The notes: generated by a model from the sequence alone, not told the origin. Counted from the stretch's first letter, positions 41,528 through 51,579 are shown. The stretch: DNA of 64,000 bases from Terrabacter sp. Root85 (GCF_001429185.1 NZ_LMIW01000010.1:124001-188000); one strand, 5' to 3'. Translations and numbers: made by a program.

Positions 41528-43168
41528 TCAGGGCTGACGGCGTACGAGGTCGTGCTCGAAGGCGAAAGCCGCTGCGGCCGTGCGGCTCCCGACGTCGAGC
41601 TTGGTGAAGATGTTGCTCAGGTGGCGGGCCACGGTCCGGTCGCTCAGCACGAGCGCGGTCGCGATCTGGGCGTTGCTCCGGCCCTCGGCGACGAGGCCGA
41701 GCACCTCGACCTCGCGCTCGGTGAGGCCCGCGGGTCGCGTCCCGGGTGAGCCCAGCCGGTCGAGCGCGTCGACGTCGGGTCGGGCCCCGAGCGCCACGAG
41801 CACCTCGCGCGCCGACGCCAGTGACCGCCGGGCCGACTCGTCGTCGCCCAGCGCGAGGAGCGCCCGCCCGCCGGCCGCCTGGGCGAGCGCGGCCTCGTGC
41901 GGCACGTCGAGGCGCACCCAGGCCTGGTGCGCCTTGCGCAGGTAGGGCAGCGCACCCGCCGGGTCGCCGGCAGCCAGCTCGACGCGGCCCCAGGCCGTGG
42001 CCGCCGTCGCGGCGAGCACCTCTGACCCGAAGGACTCCGCGAGGCCGTCGAGCTCGCGAGCACCGTCCCGGGCTGCGTCGACGTCGTTCGCGGCAAGCAG
42101 GACGTCCACGGCGGCCGGCAGGATCCGGCTGCGTCGCACCGCCGGTCCCGGCTCACCGAGCAGCCTGCGCACCGCCGCGAGCGCGGCAGCCGTCCTCCCC
42201 CGGGCCAGCCAGAGCAGGGCCGACCCCGGCTGTGGGTCGTAGCCGTGCTCCGCACTCAGCTGGTAGGCCGCGTCGGCGGCCTCGAGGTCGCCGCGTAGGC
42301 GCAGCAGGTCGCCGCGTTCGCAGGCGGCCTGCCCGACGGCGTCGGTGGCACTCGCCAGCCGATAGCGCTCGATGGCCGCCGTGAGCTCGTCGAGCGCGGC
42401 GTCCCAGGCGCCGTGGGCGCGCATCACTTGGGCGCGGTGCAGGCTGCACTGCCCGGTGAAGGTCACGAGGCCTGGCTGGTCGGTGCACCAGCGGTGCAGC
42501 AGCTGCGTCCACTCGACGACGCGACGTAGGTCGGAGACCTCCTGACAGCCCTCGATGGCCGTGCAGTACACGTGCCCGAGCATGACCGGGGCCAGGGTCC
42601 GGGTCGTCGCCTCGAGCATCGACTCGTCGAGGAGGGAGAGACCATCGGTCACGCGGTCGCCGTAGATGGCCATCCGACCCTGAGCGCACAGCCCGGTCGC
42701 CAGCAGGCCTGCGTCGTCATGGCGTCGTCCGGCCTCGGTCGCCTCGAGCGCGCACGCGTGGGCCTCCGCGAAGCGACCCGCACCGAGGTGCGTGAACATC
42801 CGCGCGAACGCGACGTAGCCGGACTCCAGGCTCCCGTCGGGCAGTGCCGCGACGAGGCGCTCACCGCGGCTGAGCCACGCAGCTGCCGCAGAGTGGTCTC
42901 CGCTCGTGCGGCCGATCATCGACAGGTGGAAGGCGCACCGAGCGGCCCCTGCGGTGTCGTGCTCGGAAAGCCTGCCGTCGAAGGCCCGCCGATAGCGTTC
43001 GACGGCGTCCGTCATGCGTCCGAGCAGGTGCGCTGCCGCGGCGGACGACTCGAGGTCGTCGGCCGTCAGCCCCTCGGGCTCGACCGCGGACCACCGGTCG
43101 AGGGCGGCCGACCACTCACCGCGCTCGAACTCGGCTCTGGCGCGCACCAGCTCGTCGACGACACCCAC
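41528..43168 (-). CDS. LuxR family regulator with TPR-like N-terminal region
   Basis: A 546-residue protein: about 470 residues of helical, tetratricopeptide-like repeats (for example [41 protein letters not shown]) without the AAA ATPase of MalT/LAL regulators, then a LuxR-type HTH at 477-526 ([20 protein letters not shown], then [15 protein letters not shown]). The GTG start has GGAGG upstream. It probably controls nearby genes such as the convergent monooxygenase, but there is no direct evidence. Confidence 0.9.
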   Translation of the reverse strand: MGVVDELVRARAEFERGEWSAALDRWSAVEPEGLTADDLESSAAAAHLLGRMTDAVERYRRAFDGRLSEHDTAGAARCAFHLSMIGRTSGDHSAAAAWLSRGERLVAALPDGSLESGYVAFARMFTHLGAGRFAEAHACALEATEAGRRHDDAGLLATGLCAQGRMAIYGDRVTDGLSLLDESMLEATTRTLAPVMLGHVYCTAIEGCQEVSDLRRVVEWTQLLHRWCTDQPGLVTFTGQCSLHRAQVMRAHGAWDAALDELTAAIERYRLASATDAVGQAACERGDLLRLRGDLEAADAAYQLSAEHGYDPQPGSALLWLARGRTAAALAAVRRLLGEPGPAVRRSRILPAAVDVLLAANDVDAARDGARELDGLAESFGSEVLAATAATAWGRVELAAGDPAGALPYLRKAHQAWVRLDVPHEAALAQAAGGRALLALGDDESARRSLASAREVLVALGARPDVDALDRLGSPGTRPAGLTEREVEVLGLVAEGRSNAQIATALVLSDRTVARHLSNIFTKLDVGSRTAAAAFAFEHDLVRRQP

Positions 43169-43220
43169 GGCACCCTCCTGCCCCGCAGGCTACGCCCGCC
43201 GACGTGGCCTTTCGACGGGT

Positions 43221-44105
43221 TCAGTCGGTGAGGTCGAGGGCGATGTCGACGATGGGTGAGCTGTGCGTCAGGCCGCCGACCGACACGAAGTCGACCCCGG
43301 TCCCGGCGTACTCCCGCACGACGTCGAGCGTCAGACCACCGGTCGCCTCGATCTCGACGGGCTCGCCGGCGGCGCGGAGCAGGCCGACCGTCTCGCCGAG
43401 CACGTCGACGCTCATGTTGTCGCACATGATGAAGCGCGCCCCGGCGTCGTAGGCCTCCTGCGCCTCGGCCGGCGTCGTCACCTCGACCTGCACGTCGACG
43501 TCGGGGAAGCGCCCGCGGACGAGCGCATACGCCGCCGCCACCGAGCCGGCCGCGAGCTTGTGGTTGTCCTTGATCATCGCGACGTCGTAGAGACCCATGC
43601 GCTTGTTCGTGCCGCCGCCGCAGCGCACGGCGTACTTCTCGAGCCAGCGCATGCCCGGCGTCGTCTTGCGCGTGTCGAGGACCATCGTCGACGTGCCCTC
43701 GAGCGCGTCCGCCCAGCGACGGGTGTGGGTGGCCACGCCCGACAGCCGGCTCAGGATGTTGAGGATCGTCCGCTCGGCCACGAGGATCACCTGGGTGGGC
43801 CCGGACAGCCGCGCGATGACGTCGCCGCGCTCCAGCCGCGAGCCGTCGTCGCCCACGACCTCGACCGTCGGCACGTCACGGCCGAGCTGCTCCGCGACCG
43901 CCCCCAGCACGAGGCCGATGACCGGCACGCCTGCGACGACGCCCGGCGCCCGCGCGACGATCTCGGCCGTTCGCGTCTGGTCGAAGGGGATCGTCGCGAG
44001 CGTCGTCACGTCGACACCCTCGGGACCGAGGTCCTCACGGAGCGCGACCGTGACGAGCTCACGCGCCCACTCGTGCGGGAACCCGCTCAGTCCGTCGCCG
44101 CTCAC
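43221..44105 (-). CDS. nadC: Nicotinate-nucleotide pyrophosphorylase (carboxylating), quinolinate phosphoribosyltransferase
   Basis: A 294-residue type II phosphoribosyltransferase that turns quinolinate and PRPP into nicotinate mononucleotide. The substrate residues lie in VLDTRKTTPGMRWLEKYAVR, CGGGTNKRMGLYDVAMIKDNH, and EVTTPAEAQEAYDAGA; the barrel end carries IEATGGLTLDVVREYAGTG. The GTG start overlaps the nadB stop (GTGA). Last gene of the pan/nad operon; nadA is not in this window. Confidence 0.97.
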   Translation of the reverse strand: MSGDGLSGFPHEWARELVTVALREDLGPEGVDVTTLATIPFDQTRTAEIVARAPGVVAGVPVIGLVLGAVAEQLGRDVPTVEVVGDDGSRLERGDVIARLSGPTQVILVAERTILNILSRLSGVATHTRRWADALEGTSTMVLDTRKTTPGMRWLEKYAVRCGGGTNKRMGLYDVAMIKDNHKLAAGSVAAAYALVRGRFPDVDVQVEVTTPAEAQEAYDAGARFIMCDNMSVDVLGETVGLLRAAGEPVEIEATGGLTLDVVREYAGTGVDFVSVGGLTHSSPIVDIALDLTD

Positions 44106-45928
44106 TGCGTCTCCTCCGTCGATCCCACCCGTTGCGTATGCCGTCCAGCCCCGTTCGCGGGTCGCGCCCCGTCCGCGCGGTCCTCGTCGAGCACGTCGAG
44201 CGGCACCGAGCCGTCGAGGTCGAGGCCGTCGAGGTTCGAGCGGGGCACGGGCACGACCGTCGCCTCGAGCACGCCAGAGCCGGATCGCTGGAGGTGCACG
44301 TGGTGCAGGAAGTGCGCGTCGTCGCGGGCCGGGAAGTCCTCGCGCACGTGACCGCCACGGGTCTCGTCACGCAGCGCGGCGGCATACGTCAGCGCGCGCC
44401 CGAGGTGGAGCAGGTTGGTCGTCTCCCAGCTCTTGGGACCGCCCTGCTTGTCGGCGTCGTCGGCGACGGCGCGCGCCGCGAGCGCCGCGAGCGTCTCCTG
44501 CGTCGCGGCGAGCGACGCGGCTGAGCGCACCGTTCCGGCCCCCGACGTCATGGCGCGCTGCACGTCGAGGCGGCGCTTGCCGCGGATCAGCTCGGGCTCA
44601 CCGACCGGTGCGACGGGCGTCGTCTCGGGGAGCTCGCCGGCGCCGAGCCGGGCCGTGAGGTCGTCGGCGATGCGGCGCGCGAAGACGAGCCCCTCGAGGA
44701 GCGAGTTGCTGGCGAGGCGGTTGGCGCCGTGGACGCCGGTGCACGAGGTCTCGCCGCACGCGTAGAGGCCCTCGAGCGAGGAGCGGCCGCGCAGGTCGGT
44801 GCGCACGCCACCGCTCGCGTAGTGCTGCGCGGGTGCGACCGGGAGCAGCTGGGTCGCAGGGTCGAAGCCGAGCTCGCGGCAGCGCTGGACGATCGAGGGG
44901 AAGCGCTGCTCGAGGAACTCGGCGCCGAGGTGGCGGCAGTCGAGGTAGACGTGGTCGGTGCCGGTCTCGCGCATCCGGGCGATGATGGCGCGGGCCACGA
45001 CGTCGCGCGGCGCGAGGTCGGCGAGCGGGTGCTGGCCCTGCATGAAGCGCTCTCCCGCCTCGTCGACGAGGAAGGCGCCCTCGCCGCGGACCGCCTCGGA
45101 GATGAGCGGCTGCTGGCCGCGCGAGCCCTCGCCGAGCCACAGGACCGTCGGGTGGAACTGGACGAACTCGAGGTCGGCGAGCACGGCGCCGGCCCGCAGT
45201 GCGGCCGCCATGCCGTCTCCGGTCGCGACGGACGGGTTCGTCGTCGAGGCGTAGATCTGGCCGAGTCCACCGGTGGCGAGCACGACGGCACGGGCGTGGG
45301 CCGCGCCGACCCCGTCGACCTGCCCCTCGCCGATGACGTGGAGCGTCACGCCGCACACCCGGGCGTCCGCGTCGGTCAGCAGGTCGACGACGAGGGCGTG
45401 CTCGATCACCTCGATGCCGGGGTCGTCGCGCACGCGGTCGAGGGCGGCGATGAGGGCGCGGCTGATCTCGCGGCCCGTGGCGTCACCACCGGCATGGAGG
45501 ATGCGGTCGCGGTGGTGCCCGCCCTCCCGGGTCAGGGACAGTCCGCCCGTGTCGCCACGGTCGAACTCGGCCCCGAGGGCGATGAGGTCCCAGACGGCGT
45601 CGGTGCCCTCGCGCACGAGCGCCTCGACGGCGTCGACGTCACAGAGGCCGACACCGGCGACGAGGGTGTCGTGGATGTGCTCGGCGGCACTGTCCTCGGG
45701 CGACATGACGGCGGCGATGCCGCCCTGCGCCCAGGCCGTCGAGCCCTCGTCGAGGACGGTCTTGGTCACGAGGAGCACGCGGTCGACGCGGCGCCTCAGC
45801 CGCAGGGCCGTCGTGAGGCCGGCGACGCCGGAGCCGACGACGATGACGTCGGCGGTGGCCGTCCAGCCGGGCGCGGGCGCACGCAGCCGCCGGGGGACGG
45901 TCACGTCGGGGAGCCCGCTCTGCGGCAT
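44102..45928 (-). CDS. nadB: L-aspartate oxidase
   Basis: A 608-residue FAD enzyme that oxidizes aspartate to iminoaspartate for quinolinate synthesis. It shows FAD loop VIVVGSGVAGLTTAL (about 28-42), the active-site TREGGHHRDRILH and RHxYASGG-like QHYASGGVRTDL, and the helical C-terminal domain (VQRAMTSGAG..). Length is longer than E. coli (540) owing to the C-terminus, as in other actinobacteria. Starts 12 bases after panD. The start codon lies in a GGCATAC motif copy. Confidence 0.96.
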   Translation of the reverse strand: MPQSGLPDVTVPRRLRAPAPGWTATADVIVVGSGVAGLTTALRLRRRVDRVLLVTKTVLDEGSTAWAQGGIAAVMSPEDSAAEHIHDTLVAGVGLCDVDAVEALVREGTDAVWDLIALGAEFDRGDTGGLSLTREGGHHRDRILHAGGDATGREISRALIAALDRVRDDPGIEVIEHALVVDLLTDADARVCGVTLHVIGEGQVDGVGAAHARAVVLATGGLGQIYASTTNPSVATGDGMAAALRAGAVLADLEFVQFHPTVLWLGEGSRGQQPLISEAVRGEGAFLVDEAGERFMQGQHPLADLAPRDVVARAIIARMRETGTDHVYLDCRHLGAEFLEQRFPSIVQRCRELGFDPATQLLPVAPAQHYASGGVRTDLRGRSSLEGLYACGETSCTGVHGANRLASNSLLEGLVFARRIADDLTARLGAGELPETTPVAPVGEPELIRGKRRLDVQRAMTSGAGTVRSAASLAATQETLAALAARAVADDADKQGGPKSWETTNLLHLGRALTYAAALRDETRGGHVREDFPARDDAHFLHHVHLQRSGSGVLEATVVPVPRSNLDGLDLDGSVPLDVLDEDRADGARPANGAGRHTQRVGSTEETQ

Positions 45929-45940
45929 ACGGCTGGCCTC

Positions 45941-46375
45941 TCAGTCCTGGTACTCGTGGTGTCGCCCGGTGACGGCGGAGGTCAGCAGACCGAAGCCGTC
46001 GGGCACGTCACCTGCATCGTGCCCCACCTCGACGACGCGGTTGTCGTCGTCGACGAAGACGACCTGCGGCTCGAAGGTGCGTGCCTCGGCATCGTCCATC
46101 GCGGCGTACGCGATGATGATGACCGTGTCACCGGGCGAGATGAGCCGGGCCGCCGCGCCGTTGATGCAGACGATGCCGGTGCCGCGCTCGCCCTCGATCG
46201 CGTAGGTCGTCAGGCGGTTGCCGTTGTCGACGTCGACGACGTCGACCTGCTGGCCCGGCCACAGGTCGGCGGCGTCGAGCAGGTCGCGGTCGATCGTCAG
46301 GGAGCCGACGTAGTGCAGGTCGGCCTGCGTCACCGTGGCCCGGTGGATCTTCGAGTGGAGCATGAAGCGCTGCAC
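45941..46375 (-). CDS. panD: Aspartate 1-decarboxylase (pyruvoyl-dependent)
   Basis: A 144-residue proenzyme that makes beta-alanine for pantothenate. With the GTG start at 46375 the self-cleavage pair is Gly24-Ser25 (HYVGSLTID), the same numbering as in E. coli, and the sequence begins (M)[14 protein letters not shown]; a start at ATG 46363 would lack a Shine-Dalgarno sequence, while the GTG has GAGGAA. Tyr in [13 protein letters not shown] and the Arg/Tyr pocket are present. In the operon after panC with 38 bases between. Confidence 0.95.
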   Translation of the reverse strand: MQRFMLHSKIHRATVTQADLHYVGSLTIDRDLLDAADLWPGQQVDVVDVDNGNRLTTYAIEGERGTGIVCINGAAARLISPGDTVIIIAYAAMDDAEARTFEPQVVFVDDDNRVVEVGHDAGDVPDGFGLLTSAVTGRHHEYQD

Positions 46376-46413
46376 GGCAGGGTTCCTCGGAATCGTCTGT
46401 GGTGGAGGGGGAC

Positions 46414-47403
46414 TCAGGGCTGGGAGAAGGTCTCGAGCGCGCCGCCACCGGGGCCGACGAGCACCGGCAGGTTGTCGATGAGACGAGTCGTACCCACTCG
46501 GCCCGCCACGGCGAGGAGAGCCTCGCCGCGATACCACTCCGGCACGTCCTCGAGCGTGTCCGGGTGGACGAGCACGAGGTAGTCGACGAGCGCGAGCGGC
46601 TCGCGCACGAGCACGGCCCGGGCGGCACGACGGACGGCCGACGGGCCCTCGGGAGCGGCGTCGGCTCCCGCCCGCAGCGCGGCCGACAGGCACAGGGCCG
46701 TCTCGCGGTCGGAGTCGGTGAGGTAGGTGTTGCGGCTCGACATCGCGAGGCCGTCGGGCTCGCGGACGGTCGGCACCGCCACGACCCGCACCGGGAAGTC
46801 GAGGTCGCGGCACATCCGGCGGATGAGGAGCAGCTGTTGGGCGTCCTTCTGCCCGAAGTAGGCGGCGCTGCACCGGGTCAGGTGCATGAGCTTGCCGACG
46901 ACGGTGAGCATGCCGTCGAAGTGGCCGGGACGCGACTGGCCCTCGAGGACGTCACCGAGCGGGCCGGCGGAGACGCGGACGCCCGGGTCGCCGTCGGGGT
47001 AGATGACGTCGGGAGTCGGGGCGAAGACGACGTCGACGCCCGCGGCCGTGCAGATCTCGAGGTCGGCGTCGAAGGTGCGCGGGTAGCGCGAGAGGTCCTC
47101 CTTGGGCCCGAACTGGAGCGGGTTGAGGAAGATCGTCACGACGACGTGGCGGTGGGTCTTGCGTGCCTGGTGGATGAGCGTCGCGTGCCCCTCGTGCAGC
47201 GCGCCCATCGTCATGACGACGGCGACGTCGTCGTCGTCGAGCGCCGACCGGGCCTCGTTCAGCTCGTCCCTCGTCCGCGCCACCACGGGCGACGCGGGGC
47301 GCGTGTCGGTGATGACGGCGGAGTCGGCGGTGTGGTCGCCGGCGCCGGTGGTCTCGCCGGTGGTCGTGCCGGGTGTCGTGCCGGTGGCGGTGGTGTCAGT
47401 CAC
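46414..47403 (-). CDS. panC: Pantothenate synthetase (pantoate--beta-alanine ligase)
   Basis: A 329-residue ligase. Core motifs are [14 protein letters not shown] (about 64-77; HIGH-like), [18 protein letters not shown] (pantoate pocket), [10 protein letters not shown], and AMSSRNTYL (KMSKS-like). The N-terminal 40 residues are Thr/Gly-rich and not part of the fold. The GTG start overlaps the upstream DUF2520 gene's stop (GTGA), indicating translational coupling. With panD it completes the beta-alanine branch; panB is absent. Confidence 0.96.
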   Translation of the reverse strand: MTDTTATGTTPGTTTGETTGAGDHTADSAVITDTRPASPVVARTRDELNEARSALDDDDVAVVMTMGALHEGHATLIHQARKTHRHVVVTIFLNPLQFGPKEDLSRYPRTFDADLEICTAAGVDVVFAPTPDVIYPDGDPGVRVSAGPLGDVLEGQSRPGHFDGMLTVVGKLMHLTRCSAAYFGQKDAQQLLLIRRMCRDLDFPVRVVAVPTVREPDGLAMSSRNTYLTDSDRETALCLSAALRAGADAAPEGPSAVRRAARAVLVREPLALVDYLVLVHPDTLEDVPEWYRGEALLAVAGRVGTTRLIDNLPVLVGPGGGALETFSQP

Positions 47404-48299
47404 GGTTGGTCCTCCTCGTGCGCGAGCAGCTCGAGCAGCGGGCCGGCGTCGGAGGCGCGGAGGCGTCCGCTGAGCAGCGCTCGCTGCGCCGTCGCGCGGG
47501 CCAGGGCGAGGTAAGTCGGGCGAATGTCCGGGGCGACCTTGCGCAGCATCGCGACGTGCCCGGCCACGGTACCGGCATCGCCGCGCGCGACCGGACCGGT
47601 GAGGGCTGCGTCACCCCGGCGGAGGGTGTTGGAGAGCGCGGCGGTCAGGAGCGGTTCGAGCACGCGCGCCGGGTCGTCGACGCCGGCCTCGCCGAGCAGC
47701 TGCATCGACTGGGCCACCAGTGTCACGAGGTGGTTCGAGCCGTGCGCGAGGGCCGCGTGGTAGGTGACGCGGTCCTCCTCGGCGATCCACACCGGGTCGC
47801 CGCCCATCTCGATGACGAGCGCCTCGCCGAGGGGCCGCGCGAGGTCGAGGGTCGTCACCCCGAAGCAGCAGTCGTGGAGCCGGTCGAGGTCGAGCTCGGT
47901 GCCGGTGAACGTCATCGCCGGGTGGATCGCGAGGGGCACGATGTCGCTGCCTGCCGCCGCCTCGAAGACCGAGATGCCGTGCGCTCCCGACGTGTGCATG
48001 ACGAGCTGTCCGGGCGTGAAGGTGCCCGTGGTGCTGAGACCCGCGACGAGGTCGGCGAGGGCGTCGTCCGGCACGGCGAGGACCACGAGGTGGGCACCCG
48101 AGACGACCTCGGGGATCGGCTTGACCGGTACACCCGGCAGCAGCGTGGCCGCCCGTTCGCGGCTCTCCTCGCTCACGGCCGAGACGCCGCTGACGACGTG
48201 ACCGGCTCGTGCGAGGGCGGCTCCGAGGACGGCGCCGACGCGACCGGCGCCCACGACGCCGACGTCGAAGCGCGCGGGACGCTCGTGCGGGGTGCTCAC
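47400..48299 (-). CDS. Rossmann-fold / DUF2520 protein, candidate ketopantoate reductase
   Basis: A 299-residue protein with an N-terminal NADP-type loop VGVVGAGRVGAVLGAALA (about 14-31) and a C-terminal DUF2520 helical domain (about 140-280). The tight coupling to panC suggests a pantothenate role; a related Rossmann/DUF2520 enzyme, PanG, is a ketopantoate reductase in Francisella, and mycobacterial Rv3603c sits in the same place. The reaction here is inference. The GTG at 48299 is preferred, because the -10 TAGCGT (48307-48312) lies 7 bases upstream; an in-frame GTG at 48308 is less likely. Confidence 0.88.
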   Translation of the reverse strand: MSTPHERPARFDVGVVGAGRVGAVLGAALARAGHVVSGVSAVSEESRERAATLLPGVPVKPIPEVVSGAHLVVLAVPDDALADLVAGLSTTGTFTPGQLVMHTSGAHGISVFEAAAGSDIVPLAIHPAMTFTGTELDLDRLHDCCFGVTTLDLARPLGEALVIEMGGDPVWIAEEDRVTYHAALAHGSNHLVTLVAQSMQLLGEAGVDDPARVLEPLLTAALSNTLRRGDAALTGPVARGDAGTVAGHVAMLRKVAPDIRPTYLALARATAQRALLSGRLRASDAGPLLELLAHEEDQP

Positions 48300-48306
48300 C
48301 CACGGC

Positions 48307-48323
48307 ACGCTATCGCCTACAGT
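48307..48323. promoter_or_regulatory. Two divergent -10 elements
   Basis: TAGCGT on the minus strand (48307-48312) serves the DUF2520-pan-nad operon and TACAGT on the plus strand (48318-48323) serves the MidA-like gene. Only 32 bases separate the two start codons, and both starts would be leaderless. Confidence 0.5.
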
Positions 48324-48331
48324 CGGCGGTC

Positions 48332-49324
48332 GTGGATCCCCTTCCCTGGCGCGAGGCGTGGCACGCGGCGTTGTATGCCGCCGGGCAGGGTTTCTACGTC
48401 ACGCGCGGTGGGCCGGCGGCGCACTTCACGACGGCCGCGCACGGTCCGACGGGCGCGGCCCTGGCCCGGGCCCTGCTCAGACTCCCCGAGCACCCCGTCC
48501 GAGTGGTCGTGGACCTCGGCGCCGGACGCGGCGAGCTGGCCACGCACCTCGTCGAGGCCATGGACCCGACCGAGCCCCGCGCTCGGCGCACCCCCGACAC
48601 CACGAGGGTGGTGGCGGTCGACGTCGTCGACCGCCCGGACGGGCTCGACGACCGGGTGGACTGGGTCCGCTCCCCCGGGGGCTCGGTCCTGCCGCCCGAG
48701 CTGACCGGCCTGCGCGACGCCCTCGTCATCGCCCACGAGTGGCTCGACGTCGTGCCGTGCACCGTCGCCGAGGTCGACACCGACGGCGTCCTGCGCGAGG
48801 TGCTCGTCGACCCGACGACCGGCGTGGAGTCGCTCGGCCCCCGGCTCCGCGACGCCGACCGGCGCTGGGCCGAGGCCCACTGGCCCACGAGCACGCCGGG
48901 CGACCGCCTCGAGATCGGCCTCGCCCGCGACGAGGCGTGGGCCGACCTCGTCTCCCGGGTCGAGGACGGGACGCTCATCGCCGTCGACTACGGCCACACG
49001 GCGACGGAACGTCCGTCCGGGGGGACGCTCACGGCATACGCCAGCGGTCGCCTGACGACGCCCGTGCCCGACGGCTCGTGCGACGTGACGGCCCATGTCG
49101 CGATGGACACCCTCGACGCCGACGAGGTGCTGAACCAGCGCGAGGCGCTGCAGGCGCTCGGGCTCACGGGCACCACGCCGCCGCACACGGTCGCGACGAC
49201 CGACCCGCTCGCCTACCTCGCCGCGCTCGAGCGGGCGAGCATCGAGGCACGGCTGCTCGACCGGGACGGCTTCGGCGGCTTCCGGTGGGCGGTGAAGCGC
49301 GTCCGCGGGCACGACGTAACCTGA
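48332..49324 (+). CDS. SAM-dependent methyltransferase, MidA/NDUFAF7 family
   Basis: A 330-residue Methyltransf_28 protein. The SAM loop is VVVDLGAGRGELATHL (about 57-72), with VIAHEWLDVVPC (the conserved Glu-Trp-Leu-Asp), and the C-terminal half has LIAVDYGHTATERPSGGTLTAY. MidA/NDUFAF7 methylates an arginine of a complex I subunit in mitochondria and several bacteria; an orphan NuoD lies 2.3 kb downstream, which may or may not be related. GTG start at 48332; leaderless. Confidence 0.85.
   Translation: MDPLPWREAWHAALYAAGQGFYVTRGGPAAHFTTAAHGPTGAALARALLRLPEHPVRVVVDLGAGRGELATHLVEAMDPTEPRARRTPDTTRVVAVDVVDRPDGLDDRVDWVRSPGGSVLPPELTGLRDALVIAHEWLDVVPCTVAEVDTDGVLREVLVDPTTGVESLGPRLRDADRRWAEAHWPTSTPGDRLEIGLARDEAWADLVSRVEDGTLIAVDYGHTATERPSGGTLTAYASGRLTTPVPDGSCDVTAHVAMDTLDADEVLNQREALQALGLTGTTPPHTVATTDPLAYLAALERASIEARLLDRDGFGGFRWAVKRVRGHDVT
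49317..49322 (+). promoter_or_regulatory. -10-like element before the CopC-like gene
   Basis: TAACCT overlaps the end of the methyltransferase gene, 7 bases before ATG 49330. Confidence 0.4.
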
Positions 49325-49329
49325 ACGGC

Positions 49330-49863
49330 ATGCGTCGTCTCGCCTCCGCGCTGCTCGCCCTCGGACTCCTCGTCGCCGTGCCGACCACCGCCTTCGCGCA
49401 CGACGTCCTCGAGCGCACGAACCCCGCCGACGGCACGAGCGTCACGCAGCTGCCGGGCACCGTGGTGCTCACCTTCTCCGAGGCCCCGCTCGAGATCGGC
49501 ACCCAGGTCGCCGTCAGCGGGCCGGCGGGACCCGTGTCGTCCGGCAGCCCGACGATCGAGGGCCGCGACGTGACGCAGGCGCTCGCGCCGAACGCGCCCG
49601 GCGGCGACTACACGGTGTCCTACCGCGTCACCTCCGACGACGGCCACCCCGTCACCGGCACGTTCTCCTTCCACGCGGCGATCGGGCTCGACGGGTCGAC
49701 CGCCACGGCCGGTGCGACCGTGCACGTCAAGCCCGCCGCCGGCACCGACGACGCCCAGGGCTCGCCCCTCGTGCCGATCCTGCTCACCATCGTGGGCACC
49801 GTCGTGCTGCTCGGGGTCGGTGGCTTCCTCGTGCTGCGTGGCCGCGAGGCCGACCGCGCCTGA
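49330..49863 (+). CDS. CopC-domain copper-binding/resistance protein
   Basis: A 177-residue secreted protein: signal peptide cleaved after AFA (about residue 23) to leave an N-terminal His (mature start HDVLERTNP), the first copper ligand in CopC. The beta-sandwich has VVLTFSEAPLEIG and the conserved SDDGHPVTGTFSFH with further His residues. The C-terminal helix (about 146-168, LVPILLTIVGTVVLLGVGGFLV) anchors it to the membrane. It carries Cu(II) outside the cell; no CopD or copper regulator is adjacent. Confidence 0.87.
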   Translation: MRRLASALLALGLLVAVPTTAFAHDVLERTNPADGTSVTQLPGTVVLTFSEAPLEIGTQVAVSGPAGPVSSGSPTIEGRDVTQALAPNAPGGDYTVSYRVTSDDGHPVTGTFSFHAAIGLDGSTATAGATVHVKPAAGTDDAQGSPLVPILLTIVGTVVLLGVGGFLVLRGREADRA

Positions 49864-49889
49864 CGCGGCCTGACGCGGCCGGTGAGCCG

Positions 49890-50327
49890 TCAGTCGGGTT
49901 CCGGCAGCGACTCCGGCAGCGACTCCGGCACCGGCTCGTGCTCGGGCAGGGGCTGGTTGAGGAACCAGCGGTGCCCGAACGGGTCGTGGAAGACGGCGAG
50001 CCGGCCGATCGGCGGGTTGTCCTCGGGTGCGCGGTCGACGGTGGCTCCCGCGTCGTGCACCCGGCGGCAGAGGGCGTCGACGTCGCTCACCGTGAGGTGC
50101 AGCGTGACGGCGTTGCCACGGCCCGGGTCCGGCGGGGCGACTCCCGCGGACTCGAACGCGTCGGACATCATCCACCGGGCGCCGTCGACAGCCAGCTCGC
50201 AGTGCCCGACGTGCCCGTCGTCCATGACGATCGGGTCGACGACGACCTCCGCGTCGAGGTGAGCGCGGTACCACTCGATCGCGGCCCGCGAGTCGGCCAC
50301 GCAGATGTACGGCGTCAGCTCAGCCAT
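49890..50327 (-). CDS. Glyoxalase/bleomycin resistance-type (VOC) protein
   Basis: A 145-residue VOC-fold protein with the N-terminal YICVADSRAAIEWYRAHL and a second half containing VTLHLTVSDVDALCRRV, DPFGHRWFLNQPL. It ends in a repeated ESLPESLPEP tail. VOC proteins bind metal and catalyse isomerization, dioxygenation or antibiotic sequestration; I cannot choose. Its start overlaps the P450 stop by eight bases, so the two are co-translated. AGGAGAG precedes the ATG. Confidence 0.85.
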   Translation of the reverse strand: MAELTPYICVADSRAAIEWYRAHLDAEVVVDPIVMDDGHVGHCELAVDGARWMMSDAFESAGVAPPDPGRGNAVTLHLTVSDVDALCRRVHDAGATVDRAPEDNPPIGRLAVFHDPFGHRWFLNQPLPEHEPVPESLPESLPEPD

Positions 50328-51567
50328 GTCGTTCTCTCCTTCGGTCGGTGATCCGGTCAGGTCCTGCGCTCGGCGCGACGACGAGCCGCTCGTAGCCGCG
50401 CAGCACGAACGTCGGTCGCCGCACCGCGTCGACGACCTCGATCGGCCCGAGCCGTTCGAGGAGGGCTCGGGTCGAGATCTGCAGCTCCATCCGTGCCAGC
50501 GGCGCCCCGAGGCAGAAGTGGATGCCGGCGCCGAAGGCCAGGTGCGGGTTGGGCTCGCGCGATGCGTCGAAGTGGTCGGGGTCGGCGAAGACGGCGGGGT
50601 CGCGGTTGGCGGCCCCGAGCAGCGCCGCCACCTTCTGGCCGGCCCGGACCGTGACCCCGTGGAGCTCGACGTCGGCCGTGGCGGTGCGCTCGAAGAGGTG
50701 CAGCGGTGAGTCGTGCCGGAGCATCTCCTCGACGAGCCGCTCGACGGAGGCCTGGTCGTCGAGGGCGTTGAGCACCTCGTCACGCTCCCCCGCGTCGGCG
50801 AGCAGCGACGCCAGACCGTTGCCGAAGCCGTTGACGCTCGCCTCGTGCCCGGCGTTGAGCAGCAGCACGACCGTCGCGACGAGCTCGCGCGGCGAGAGGC
50901 GGTCGCCGCCGTCCCGCTCCTGGACGAGCGAGGTCAGCAGGTCCTCGCCGGGCGCGGCCGCCCGCTCCGCCGCGAGCGCGTCGACGTACGAGGCGAACTC
51001 GTCGCAGGCGCGCTGGGCGTCCCGCTGGGACTCGGGGTCAGGGTGGATCTCGTACATCCGGACGATGGCTTGGGACCAGTCCCGGAGCACCTTCCAGTCC
51101 GCGGTCGGCGCACCGAGCAGCTCACAGATGACGAGGACGGGCAGCGGCTCGGCGTAGGTGGAGATCACGTCGACCCGGCCGTCCCGGTCGAGGACCCGCT
51201 CGACGTCGTCGAGCAGCCCTGCCGCGATCTCCTCGACCCGCAGACGCAGCCGCGCGACGTGCCCCCGGGCGAACGCGCCGGCCACGAGGCGGCGCAGCCG
51301 CGTGTGCTTCGGCGGCTCCGAGTCGAGGATCGAGTCGGCGTGCAACCAGTCGAACGTCGTCCACGCGTCGTCACCCTCGGAGCGCGGCCGCAGGATCCGC
51401 CCGAGCCGCCGGTCACGCAGGACGTCGTTGGCAGCCGCGTGGGTCGTCGTCACCCAGAGGCCCAGACCCTCGTGCCACAGGACGGGCGCCTGCTCACGGG
51501 CGGCGGCGAGGGGCCCGTAGGGCTCGGTCACGAAGGCGGGGTCGCGCAGGTCGAACAGGTCGGTCAC
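50320..51567 (-). CDS. Cytochrome P450
   Basis: A 415-residue soluble P450. The heme loop is [18 protein letters not shown] (Cys about 352), the K-helix ExxR is EEMLRHD, and the I-helix is [11 protein letters not shown], where the usual AGxxTT acid-alcohol pair is Glu-Ala-Ser. N-terminus [17 protein letters not shown] is typical of actinobacterial P450s. It needs a ferredoxin partner not seen nearby. GTG 51567 is chosen with a -10 CAGAGT 6 bases upstream. The oxidised substrate is unknown. Confidence 0.92.
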   Translation of the reverse strand: MTDLFDLRDPAFVTEPYGPLAAAREQAPVLWHEGLGLWVTTTHAAANDVLRDRRLGRILRPRSEGDDAWTTFDWLHADSILDSEPPKHTRLRRLVAGAFARGHVARLRLRVEEIAAGLLDDVERVLDRDGRVDVISTYAEPLPVLVICELLGAPTADWKVLRDWSQAIVRMYEIHPDPESQRDAQRACDEFASYVDALAAERAAAPGEDLLTSLVQERDGGDRLSPRELVATVVLLLNAGHEASVNGFGNGLASLLADAGERDEVLNALDDQASVERLVEEMLRHDSPLHLFERTATADVELHGVTVRAGQKVAALLGAANRDPAVFADPDHFDASREPNPHLAFGAGIHFCLGAPLARMELQISTRALLERLGPIEVVDAVRRPTFVLRGYERLVVAPSAGPDRITDRRRERHG

Positions 51568-51573
51568 CCCCAC

Positions 51574-51579
51574 ACTCTG
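51574..51579 (-). promoter_or_regulatory. -10-like element before the P450 gene
   Basis: CAGAGT on the minus strand, 6 bases before GTG 51567. Confidence 0.35.
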
